A DNA stretch of 64,000 nt, taken from contig VGDO01000006.1 of NCBI GenBank assembly GCA_016869645.1, positions 1 to 64,000 on the forward strand, written 5' to 3'. Below, piece by piece: positions 39,472 to 47,657 of the stretch. The stretch is from Alphaproteobacteria bacterium. GTDB lineage: Bacteria; Pseudomonadota; Alphaproteobacteria; SHVW01. How positions within the stretch are numbered: the stretch's first letter is position 1; each line of letters begins with the position of its first letter. Under the pieces are notes generated by a model that searched no databases, was not told the DNA's origin, and saw only the letters and a program-made list of their open reading frames with translations. The translations under genes were made by a program, and so were the position numbers.

Positions 39472-40245
39472 TCAGCCCGCGAGCGCTTCCATCGCGGCAC
39501 GATGGACACGCGCGTCGCCGGCGATGCACACCCGGCCGTCGCTCTCGGCGGTCAACGCACGACCTTGCCAATCCGTTGCAACGCCGCCGGCCGCCTCGAC
39601 CAGCGGCGCAATCGCGCAATAGTCGTAATACTTGAGGCCTGCCTCGACGCCGAGGTCGATGAAGCCAAGCGCAATCAAGGCGAAGCCGTAGCCGTCCCCG
39701 CCATAGGTCGTGACCTTGACCCGCGACTTGAGCCGATCGAAGGCCTGGGCGTTGGCGCCCCGAAACATGTCGGCGGAGGTGGCGTTCAACTTGGCGTCGG
39801 CGAGCGAGGCGCAAGGCTGCGTGCGGATGGGGGTGCCATTGTGCGTGCTCGGGCGACCGTTGCCGCCGAGCCAGCGCTCGCTGGAAATCGGTTGATCGAC
39901 GACGCCGAGTACCGGCCGGCCGCGATAGGTCAGGCCGATCAGTGTGACGAAGGTCGGCTTGCCCATCACGAAGGCCTTGGTGCCGTCGATCGGATCGAGC
40001 ACCCAGACGTATTCCGCCTCGGCCCGCGTCACGCCGTGCTCTTCACCGACGATGCCATGGGCGGGATAGCGCTGCTCGATCAGCCGGCGCATCGCCGTCT
40101 CCGCCTCGCGATCGGCGATCGTCACGGGACTCGTGTCGGACTTGTCCTCGACCGCGAGCCGGCTGCGGAAATAGGGCTTGATGACCGAGCGGCTGGCGTC
40201 AGCCAGCGCACCGGCGAAGGCGGCGATGTCGTCGGAAACGATCAC
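39472..40245 (-). CDS. inositol monophosphatase family (histidinol-phosphatase-like)
   Basis: GEEHGVTRAEAEYVWVLDPIDGTKAFVMGKPTFVTLIGL. Confidence 0.88.
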   Translation of the reverse strand: MIVSDDIAAFAGALADASRSVIKPYFRSRLAVEDKSDTSPVTIADREAETAMRRLIEQRYPAHGIVGEEHGVTRAEAEYVWVLDPIDGTKAFVMGKPTFVTLIGLTYRGRPVLGVVDQPISSERWLGGNGRPSTHNGTPIRTQPCASLADAKLNATSADMFRGANAQAFDRLKSRVKVTTYGGDGYGFALIALGFIDLGVEAGLKYYDYCAIAPLVEAAGGVATDWQGRALTAESDGRVCIAGDARVHRAAMEALAG

Positions 40246-40339
40246 GAGTGCGGAGCGTAGATGGCGAACGGGCTCATGCCCGACACGGCTGCGGCCCGCT
40301 CAGCTCCCCCCGCGCGCATCGCGCGCGGCAAACCGGCGA

Positions 40340-40873
40340 TCAGGGCAGCGGCTTCGGGCTGTCCGCCCGCCCGCGCATATAGGCGATGACGTCGGCGCGG
40401 TCCTGCGGCTTCGACAGGCCGGCGAACGCCATCTTGGTGCCCGGCACGAATGCCTTGGGATTGGCGAGGAACTGGTTGAGTTCCTCGTAGGTCCACTCGC
40501 CGCCCTTTTCGACCATCTGCTTGGAATAGGCGAAGCCGCTGTGGCCGGCCTTTTTCTCGCCGATCGTGTTCCACAGATTGGGTCCGACGCGGTTGGCACC
40601 GCCCTTGTCGAAGGTATGGCAGGCGGCGCAGGCCTTGACCTTCTTCTCGCCTTCCTCTGCCTTGGCGGCGGCGAGCAGCGGGGCGATCGGCTCGATCGCG
40701 GCGGGTCCGCCCTTGGTGTCCTTGGTGCCGGCGGCGGGCACGCCCGCAACCTTGTAGACGTTCTCCGCCAGCGGCACAGGGTGAACCAGCGCGCGGGCTA
40801 TGAATCCCGCGGCCATGGCGACCATGCCCGACATCAGGACAGCACCGGCGATCTTGTTGAGCTCGAGCGACAT
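40340..40873 (-). CDS. membrane-anchored c-type cytochrome
   Basis: CAACH haem motif, VGPNLWNTIGEKKAGHSGFAYS, GTKMAFAGL, N-terminal anchor. Confidence 0.93.
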   Translation of the reverse strand: MSLELNKIAGAVLMSGMVAMAAGFIARALVHPVPLAENVYKVAGVPAAGTKDTKGGPAAIEPIAPLLAAAKAEEGEKKVKACAACHTFDKGGANRVGPNLWNTIGEKKAGHSGFAYSKQMVEKGGEWTYEELNQFLANPKAFVPGTKMAFAGLSKPQDRADVIAYMRGRADSPKPLP

Positions 40874-41105
40874 TCCCCCACCCTTCTGGACGGATTCTAC
40901 CCCGCAAGGGCTGAGAGATTAGCTTTTCAGAGCCCCGATGTCCAATCTCCCAGGGGAGGTAAGGTCCGGAAAAGGCAGTTTTCTTCGGGCTTCGACGGGC
41001 GCTATAAGAAAGCCCCGTCGCGGGCGCGCGGTCGCCGTCTGCGTGACCACTGGCCACCCATCCCCGCGCGTCGAATTGTCGCAGACTGCCAGACCAGGAC
41101 GTTCC

Positions 41106-41861
41106 ATGGGCGCTCCCGCGAACCCCATCGTGGTCATTCCCTCCCGGCTCGCCGCGACCAGGCTGCCCAGCAAGCCGCTCGCCGATATTCACGGCGAACC
41201 GATGATCGTCCATGTCTGGCGGCGCGCCATCGAGGCGGACATCGGCCCGGTCCTGGTCGCTTGCGGCGACCAGCCGATCGCACGCGCCATCGAGGCGGTC
41301 GGCGGGACGGCCATCCTGACGCTGGCCGACCATCCGACCGGTTCGGACCGAATCTTCGAAGCGATCCAACGGGTCGATGCCCAACAGCGCCATGACGCCA
41401 TCATCAACATCCAAGGCGATCTGCCGACCATCGAGCCCGCCGCCATCCGCCGCGCCTTCGCGCCGCTTGTCGAGGACGGCGTCGACATCGCGACCATCGC
41501 GACCGAAATCAAGGACGAGACCGAACGTCACGATCCCAATGTCGTGAAGGCGGTGATCGCGCTCAAGCCGGGCGCCACGATCGGGCGCGCGCTCTACTTT
41601 ACGCGGCTGACCGCGCCGGGCGGGCCCGGACCTCACTATCATCACATCGGGCTTTACGCCTATCGTCGCGCGGCGCTGGCGCGCTTCGTCGGCCTGCCGC
41701 AGGCGCCGCTCGAGAAGCGCGAGCGGCTGGAGCAGCTGCGCGCGCTCGAGGACGGCATGCGGATCGACGTGGCGCTCGTTGACACGGTTCCGCTCGGTGT
41801 CGATACTCCCGCCGACCTCGCGCGCGCCCGCGAGCTCCTGGCGCCGCAGCGCGCGCGCTAG
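41106..41861 (+). CDS. kdsB: 3-deoxy-manno-octulosonate cytidylyltransferase
   Basis: VVIPSRLAATRLPSKPLADIHGEPMIVHVW, HPTGSDRIFEA, NIQGDLPTI, HHIGLYAYRR. Confidence 0.95.
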   Translation: MGAPANPIVVIPSRLAATRLPSKPLADIHGEPMIVHVWRRAIEADIGPVLVACGDQPIARAIEAVGGTAILTLADHPTGSDRIFEAIQRVDAQQRHDAIINIQGDLPTIEPAAIRRAFAPLVEDGVDIATIATEIKDETERHDPNVVKAVIALKPGATIGRALYFTRLTAPGGPGPHYHHIGLYAYRRAALARFVGLPQAPLEKRERLEQLRALEDGMRIDVALVDTVPLGVDTPADLARARELLAPQRAR

Positions 41862-41889
41862 CCTTTATCTCCGCACATAAGCTCAGACC

Positions 41890-42798
41890 ATGCCGTCTCG
41901 CCGCACTGTCCGATCCGCGCGCCGTTTCGCACGCAAGGTTTCGCCCGACCGGGCGATCGCCTTCCAGGGTGCGCCGGGCGCCTATTCCGATATGGCGTGC
42001 CGCGCGGCGTTTCCGGGCATGACCACCTTGCCGTGCGCGACTTTCGAGGATGCTTTTCTCGCCGTGCAGTCGAACCGCGCACGGCTCGGCATGATCCCGG
42101 TCGACAACTCCGTCGCGGGCCGCGTCGCCGACGTGCATCACCTGATGCCGCACTCGGGCCTGCACATCATTGGCGAGCACTTCGAGAGCGTGAATCACCA
42201 TCTGCTGGCACCCAGGGGTGCCACGCTCAAGACGATCCGCACGGTGATGAGCCATATCCACGCGCTGCCGCAGTGCCGCAAGCTGATCCGCGCGCTCAAG
42301 CTCAAGCCCGTCGTCTATCCCGACACGGCGGGGGCCGCGGCCGAGGTGGCGCGCCGCGGCGATCCGACCGTGGCGGCGATCGCGTCGGAGCTGGCCGGGC
42401 AAATCTACGGCCTGGTCTCGCTCCGGAAGAACATCGAGGATGCCGAGCACAACACGACACGCTTCCTCGTGCTGTCGCGCCAGGCGAAGCTGCCGCGGCC
42501 GGGCAGCGGCCCGGTCATGACGACGTTCGTGTTCCGCGTGCGCAGCGTGCCGGCCGCCCTCTACAAGGCGCTCGGCGGATTCGCCACCAACGGCGTCAAC
42601 CTGACCAAGCTCGAGAGCTACATGGTCGGCGGACATTTCGAGGCGGCACAGTTCTATGTCGACGCCGAGGGGCATCCGAACGATCGGCCGATGCAGCTCG
42701 CCCTCGAAGAACTCAAATTCTTCAGCCGCGAGCTGAACATCCTGGGCGTGTACCCGCAAAGCCCCTTCCGTCGCGCCAACGCGGCTGCCGACGACTGA
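41890..42798 (+). CDS. pheA: prephenate dehydratase
   Basis: AFQGAPGAYSDMAC, GMIPVDNSVAGRVADVHHLM, NTTRFLVL, ACT motif LTKLESYMV. Confidence 0.95.
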   Translation: MPSRRTVRSARRFARKVSPDRAIAFQGAPGAYSDMACRAAFPGMTTLPCATFEDAFLAVQSNRARLGMIPVDNSVAGRVADVHHLMPHSGLHIIGEHFESVNHHLLAPRGATLKTIRTVMSHIHALPQCRKLIRALKLKPVVYPDTAGAAAEVARRGDPTVAAIASELAGQIYGLVSLRKNIEDAEHNTTRFLVLSRQAKLPRPGSGPVMTTFVFRVRSVPAALYKALGGFATNGVNLTKLESYMVGGHFEAAQFYVDAEGHPNDRPMQLALEELKFFSRELNILGVYPQSPFRRANAAADD

Positions 42799-42984
42799 GC
42801 ATCGGCCCGGCCGGACATGCTGAAACTGGCCGTTTCACATCGAGCTGGATGCGATGAGGCCGTTCACGCGTCGCGCCGAATCGCGCAACGATTCAAGGCG
42901 GGGCGGCCACGGCCGGCCTCAACAGGTCAGCAAGCAGATCGTGTGTCACGTTGAAGCGTCGCTTCGACGTGAAGCGATGGCACC

Positions 42985-43851
42985 CTAAGCTCGGCGCAGA
43001 TAGACGAACCAGTAGACCGCGCCGACCATCAGGCTTCCGCCGACGAGGTTCCCGAGCGTCGAAACCACGATGTTGTGGAATGCTCCGCCTGCGGTGAGCG
43101 CTGGATAGTCCGCCGTGCTTTGGCCGATCGCCGCCCAAAACTCCGCTCCCGCCCACGCCTTGATTGCCAGCCCGTAGGGCAGGAAATAGAGATTGGCGAT
43201 CGAGTGCTCGAATCCTGCGGCGACAAATGCCGTGATGGGCGGAACGATGACCAGGACCTTGTCGGCGACGCTGCGGGCTCCGAACGACATCCAGACCGCG
43301 AGGCAGACCAGTACGTTGCAGAGCACAGCGAGGAAGAACAGTTCAACCGTCGGCAGGACCGCCTTGGCGGAGGCGATTGTCAGTGCGGTCTTGCCAACGG
43401 CACCCCCGCTGAGGCCGTGTTGCCCGGATAGGAACACCAGCGCGGCCGTGCCGATCGCGCCGACGATGTTGCCGACATAGACCAGGAACCATGCGCGAAG
43501 CAGCGATCGTAGGGTGATGCGTTGGCTCGCGCAGGCAACGATCATCAGCGAGTCGCCGGTGAAAAGCTCGGCGCCTCCGACGATGACCAGAATGAGGCCA
43601 AGCGAGAAGACCAAACCGGCAAGAAGGCGCGATACGCCCCAAGGGAGTTCGCCCGATCCGGTCGTCACCACCGTCATGAACACCGCACCGAACGCAATGA
43701 ACGCGCCGGCGAGAAGCCCCAGGACAATGAGCCCGATCTCATCCCGCGCGGCTTTGGTTGCGCCTGCCGCTTCGCACGCCAGGGCCATTTCGGGTGGTAG
43801 CAGCGCATCGATGCTTCCGATGCGAAGGGGTCGTTTGGCGGTCTCGGTCAT
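42985..43851 (-). CDS. formate/nitrite transporter family (FocA/NirC)
   Basis: LVGGSLMVGAVYWFVYLR, FEHSIANLYFLPYG, GGAELFTGDSLMIVA. Confidence 0.9.
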   Translation of the reverse strand: MTETAKRPLRIGSIDALLPPEMALACEAAGATKAARDEIGLIVLGLLAGAFIAFGAVFMTVVTTGSGELPWGVSRLLAGLVFSLGLILVIVGGAELFTGDSLMIVACASQRITLRSLLRAWFLVYVGNIVGAIGTAALVFLSGQHGLSGGAVGKTALTIASAKAVLPTVELFFLAVLCNVLVCLAVWMSFGARSVADKVLVIVPPITAFVAAGFEHSIANLYFLPYGLAIKAWAGAEFWAAIGQSTADYPALTAGGAFHNIVVSTLGNLVGGSLMVGAVYWFVYLRRA

Positions 43852-44096
43852 GGTGTCGTCGCAAATTCCAGCCTGAAAGCCGATCGATTACAGCATGGCG
43901 GGTTTGTCAAAGGAACCAATCGTCCGTTGAGACCCTCTTTGTGCGAGCGGGGCGAGGGCTCCCGATGCATCGCAGTTACGCGCGATGCGGTCCGTTGAGA
44001 TTGAAAGAAGGCCGCAAGCCGTGAAACGCCCCAGATGGTCGGTTCGCGTGGTGCAGCGGGTGCAATCCCTCTGGGCCGCGCCGGCCGCCGTCGACG

Positions 44097-44112
44097 TTAA
44101 CCCCGCCTTAAC
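44097..44112 (+). promoter_or_regulatory. candidate CtrA box TTAA-N7-TTAAC
   Basis: TTAAccccgccTTAAC, 65 bp upstream of the ATG at 44177. Confidence 0.55.
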
Positions 44113-44176
44113 CCGCGACTGTCCATGATGGCCTCTCTGTCGCCGATGCAGGCGACGTCGTCACTTCGGGGGCGGC

Positions 44177-44569
44177 ATGACGACCGGGAGTTTGGCCATG
44201 GACTGCGTCGTGTGGCGCGGTCAAGGCTACGGGCTCAGCAAGATATCGACGACCGGCCTGCTGTTCGGGCCCGTACGGTTGCCGCCGGCCATCGACGAGA
44301 ATCTCGAGCTCCGAATCGTCCTGCGGCAGCGTCGCAGGATGGAGTTCGTGGCGAACGCCCGCGTGATTGCCGAAAGCGGCGGCATGCTGGCATGCCGATA
44401 TTGGTGCGAGCGCCGCGATGATGCGGCCCTGCTCGAGTTGATCTATGCGCGGCCGCCGGTCTCCGACGCTCTTGTCCAATGGGTGGGCAAGGTCGGCGCG
44501 GACAGGGCCATGCTTGCCACCCGCGGCCTGATTCCCAAGAGCTATACGGTCGCCAACGACTCCGACTGA
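44177..44569 (+). CDS. PilZ-like small protein
   Basis: KISTTGLLFGPVRLPPAIDENLELRIVL resembles the PilZ (D/N)xSxxG strand; N-terminal RxxxR not obvious. Confidence 0.45.
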   Translation: MTTGSLAMDCVVWRGQGYGLSKISTTGLLFGPVRLPPAIDENLELRIVLRQRRRMEFVANARVIAESGGMLACRYWCERRDDAALLELIYARPPVSDALVQWVGKVGADRAMLATRGLIPKSYTVANDSD

Positions 44570-44603
44570 GGGGACGTCTCACACCCCGACCGGCGGAGCC
44601 AAC

Positions 44604-44666
44604 GGCCAAATTAACACAATAGATACGTATTTTTATATTATATAAATTATTCTTGTGTAATTAGCC
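44604..44666. other. AT-rich island bounded by imperfect inverted repeats
   Basis: ggccAAATTAACACAA ... TTGTGTAATTagcc around tagatacgtatttttatattatataaattattc; strong AT contrast with the window. Confidence 0.6.
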
Positions 44667-44714
44667 AGCAATAACATATGTTCCATGTATATCATCACCC
44701 ATAGGATGCCCGCC

Positions 44715-45665
44715 ATGGCCAAAGTTCATGTCATTCACGAAAACAATGAATGGGTTGTGCCGCTGCGCACGGCCTTTGCCGAGCTCGGCACGCCGATTGA
44801 GGAATGGTTCCTCGATCGCGGCACCGTGGACTTGTCCGGCGCTCCGCCGGACGGCGTCTACTACAACCGCATGAGCGCCTCGTCGCACACGCGCGATCAT
44901 CGCTATGCCGCGGAGTACACCGGAGCGGTCCTGGCTTGGCTCGAACGTCACGGCCGGACCGTGGTCAATGGCGGCCGCGCGCTCCAGCTCGAGATCAGCA
45001 AGGTCGCGCAATATCAGGCGCTGGCGAGGCACGGCATCGAGACGCCGGCGACCATCGCCACGATCGGCAAGGAGCACGTCGCGCCGGCCGCCGAACGACT
45101 GGGCTACCCCGTCATCCTCAAGCACAACCGCGGCGGCAAGGGTCTCGGTGTGCGGTTGTTCCTCAGCCGCGCGGGCCTCGATGAATATCTCGCCGGTGAC
45201 GCCTTCGAGCAGCCGGTCGACGGCATCACGCTGGTGCAGCGTTACATCAAGCCTCCCGAGCCCTTCATCACCCGCGTCGAGTTCGTTGGCGGGCGCTTCC
45301 TCTATGCCGTCCGCGTCGACACCAGTCAGGGGTTCCAGCTCTGCCCGGCCGATGCCTGCAATGTCGACGCCGCCGGCATGGCGGATGTCAGCCCTGCGAG
45401 CGCACCGCCCGAGCGCTTCCGCATCATCGACGGTTTCGCCAGTCCGCTCGTGCCCGCCTATGAGCGCTTCCTCGCCGCCAACGGCATCGGTATCGCCGGA
45501 ATCGAATTCATCGTCGATCCAACGGGCCGGCCCTTCACCTATGACGTCAACACCAATACCAACTACAACCCCGAAGCCGAGGCGAAGGCCGGGCGCTTCG
45601 GCATGCGCGCCATTGCGCGGCACCTGACCGAGCTTCTTGTGGTGAAGGACGCGCGGGCGGCCTGA
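44715..45665 (+). CDS. RimK-like ATP-grasp family protein
   Basis: YPVILKHNRGGKGLGVRLF, RVEFVGGRFLYAVRV, GIEFIVDPTGRPFTYDVNTNTNYN; start at 44685, 44706 or 44715. Confidence 0.85.
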   Translation: MAKVHVIHENNEWVVPLRTAFAELGTPIEEWFLDRGTVDLSGAPPDGVYYNRMSASSHTRDHRYAAEYTGAVLAWLERHGRTVVNGGRALQLEISKVAQYQALARHGIETPATIATIGKEHVAPAAERLGYPVILKHNRGGKGLGVRLFLSRAGLDEYLAGDAFEQPVDGITLVQRYIKPPEPFITRVEFVGGRFLYAVRVDTSQGFQLCPADACNVDAAGMADVSPASAPPERFRIIDGFASPLVPAYERFLAANGIGIAGIEFIVDPTGRPFTYDVNTNTNYNPEAEAKAGRFGMRAIARHLTELLVVKDARAA

Positions 45666-45708
45666 GCGCGCCCCTCGTCGATCCGGCCCGTATCGGAGGA
45701 TGGCCAGC

Positions 45709-45746
45709 CTGCCGTGCGCATGGCGCGCGGGGCAGCATCCTTTTTT
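45709..45746 (+). terminator. candidate Rho-independent terminator
   Basis: CTGCCGTGCGC..GCGCGCGGGGCAG stem followed by catccTTTTTT, after the ATP-grasp gene. Confidence 0.55.
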
Positions 45747-45833
45747 GCCTTCATTTTGGGCAACGGCTTCCGGGGGGTTGGGATGGTCCGCCCGCAATAA
45801 TGGGTGGCAGCCGGGATAAATCATGTACGATAC

Positions 45834-45853
45834 TTGGCCGCCTAAGCGGCCAA
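45834..45853. promoter_or_regulatory. operator-like perfect inverted repeat
   Basis: TTGGCCGC-ctaa-GCGGCCAA, 52 bp upstream of the second dctP start. Confidence 0.5.
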
Positions 45854-45905
45854 TTAAGACATTCCGAACGGCGCCGCCATCGCGGCCAACAAGGGGAGCG
45901 CACAA

Positions 45906-47033
45906 ATGCGAATTGTGTTCAAAACCATGTCCGCGCTGGCCGCGCTCGTCGCGGCGCTTGGTTTCTCGAGCCAGGCCGACGCGCAACAGTCACGGACCTT
46001 GAAAATGCAGTCGACCTGGCCGGCCAGCCTGACGCTGCAGGACAATTTCCGATTCTTCGCCGAACGGGTCGACAAGCTGACCGGCGGCGAACTCAAGATC
46101 GAGGCCCTCGCGGCCGGTCAGATCGTGCCGCCCTTCGAAGTGCTCGACGCCACCCACAAGAAGGTGATCGATGGTGCCCATGCGATCGCCTACTACTGGG
46201 TCGGCAAGAACAAGGCGGCGACGCTGTTCTCTGCCACGCCGGCCGGCATCGCCGGCATGGATCACATGGACTACATGGGGTGGCTGTACGAGGGCGGCGG
46301 TCTCGACCTGTGGTGGGAGTTCTACCAGAAGGAGCTCAAGCTCAACCTCGTCGTGTTCCCGATCCTGCCGGCGAGCCCCCAGGCGCTCGGCTGGTTCAAG
46401 CGGCCGATCAAGAACCTCGAGGACTTCAAGGGCCTGAAGTGCCGGCAGACCGGCATCGTGGCCGAGATCTATCAGCGCATGGGCATGCAGACGGTCAACT
46501 TGCCCGGCGGCGAAATCGTGCCGGCCGCGCAGCGCGGCGTGATCGACTGCGCCGAATGGGTCGGTGGCGTCGAGGATCTCAAGCTCGGCCTGCCGCAGGT
46601 CTGGAAGTACCACTACACGCCGGGCATGCATGAGAGCTCGTCGATCGGCGAGCTGATGATCAATTCCGAGGTGTGGGCGAGCCTCAAGCCGCAGCAGCAA
46701 GAGGCGATCCGCTCGGCGACGTCGGAAACCTTCCTGCGCTGGTGGGTCAAGTGGCAGCATCAGAACGCCGATGCGATCGAGGAGATGCGCACCAAGCACG
46801 GCACGCAGATCCTGCGCACACCGCCGGAGATCCTGACCGCCTTCTTCAAGGCGTGGGACGAGATCGCCAAGGAAGAGTCGGCCAAGAACCCGTTCTTCAA
46901 GAAGGTGCTCGAATCGCAGCGCGCCTACGCCTCCAAGGTAGTGCCGGCCAAGCGCTTCATGTTCCCGCCCTACTCCTTCGCGGCCAACTACTATTGGCCC
47001 GAAAAGCGGGCTGCTCCGGCCAAGAGCAACTGA
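45906..47033 (+). CDS. TRAP transporter DctP-type substrate-binding protein
   Basis: MQSTWPASLTLQDNFRFFAERVDKLTGGELKIEALAAGQIVPPFEVLDA; KGLKCRQTGIVAEIYQRMG; CAEWVGGVEDLKLG. Confidence 0.93.
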   Translation: MRIVFKTMSALAALVAALGFSSQADAQQSRTLKMQSTWPASLTLQDNFRFFAERVDKLTGGELKIEALAAGQIVPPFEVLDATHKKVIDGAHAIAYYWVGKNKAATLFSATPAGIAGMDHMDYMGWLYEGGGLDLWWEFYQKELKLNLVVFPILPASPQALGWFKRPIKNLEDFKGLKCRQTGIVAEIYQRMGMQTVNLPGGEIVPAAQRGVIDCAEWVGGVEDLKLGLPQVWKYHYTPGMHESSSIGELMINSEVWASLKPQQQEAIRSATSETFLRWWVKWQHQNADAIEEMRTKHGTQILRTPPEILTAFFKAWDEIAKEESAKNPFFKKVLESQRAYASKVVPAKRFMFPPYSFAANYYWPEKRAAPAKSN

Positions 47034-47047
47034 GCGAGCTGCGGCTG

Positions 47048-47080
47048 GGCAGCGGAGCGCAGGGTCGCCGCTCCGCTGCC
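47048..47080 (+). promoter_or_regulatory. intercistronic hairpin between dctP and dctQ
   Basis: GGCAGCGGAGCG-cagggtcgc-CGCTCCGCTGCC: perfect 12-bp arms, 9-nt loop; no U-tract. Confidence 0.8.
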
Positions 47081-47105
47081 GGTTGCTGCTGAAGGCCGGG
47101 GTTCT

Positions 47106-47654
47106 ATGGCGCTGTCGCCGACCCTCATCGCGATCACCCGAAAGATCGACCGGTTCACCGACGCCAGCGGCGTCTGGGTGGCGTGGCTCAACGTCCCCAT
47201 GGTTTTCGCGGTCAGCTACGAGGTGTTCGCGCGTTACCTGTTCAGCGCGCCGACCATCTGGGTCTACGACGTGACGTACATGCTGTACGGCGCGATCTTC
47301 ATGCTCGGCGCGGCCTACGCGCTGCACAAGGGCGCGCACATCCGCACCGACTTCTTTTTCGAGCAATGGTCGATCAGGACCCGCGCCGTGATCGACTCCG
47401 TGGCCTATGTCGTCTTTTTCTTTCCGTCACTCATCGTGTTCTTGGCGATCGGTTGGGAGGAAGGCTGGTACGCCTTTCAGATCGGAGAAACCTCGGAGCA
47501 GACGCCATGGCGGCCGATCTTGTGGCCTTTCAAGATGGTGATCCCGGCGACCTGCGCTCTGCTGCTCATCCAAGGCGTCTCGGAGACGATCAAGAGCCTC
47601 TATGCGGCGCGCACGGGCCTCGAGCTCGAGCACAAAGAGAAGGTGGAGGTCTAG
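47106..47654 (+). CDS. TRAP transporter small permease (DctQ)
   Basis: Four-TM protein; YEVFARYLFSAPTIWVYDVTYMLYGAIFMLGAAYALHKGAHIR. Confidence 0.92.
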   Translation: MALSPTLIAITRKIDRFTDASGVWVAWLNVPMVFAVSYEVFARYLFSAPTIWVYDVTYMLYGAIFMLGAAYALHKGAHIRTDFFFEQWSIRTRAVIDSVAYVVFFFPSLIVFLAIGWEEGWYAFQIGETSEQTPWRPILWPFKMVIPATCALLLIQGVSETIKSLYAARTGLELEHKEKVEV

Positions 47655-47657
47655 ACC

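Noticed and set aside
40900-40990. GGGCTGAGAGATT resembling a TPP (THI-box) riboswitch start upstream of the cytochrome c / kdsB genes
   Set aside because: The obligatory second half (ACCTGATCTGG..TAATGCC-type) is absent and neither flanking gene is thiamine-related
42948-42985. GAAGCGTCGCTTC near-palindrome after the FocA-like gene
   Set aside because: Short stem without U-tract; insufficient for a terminator or operator call
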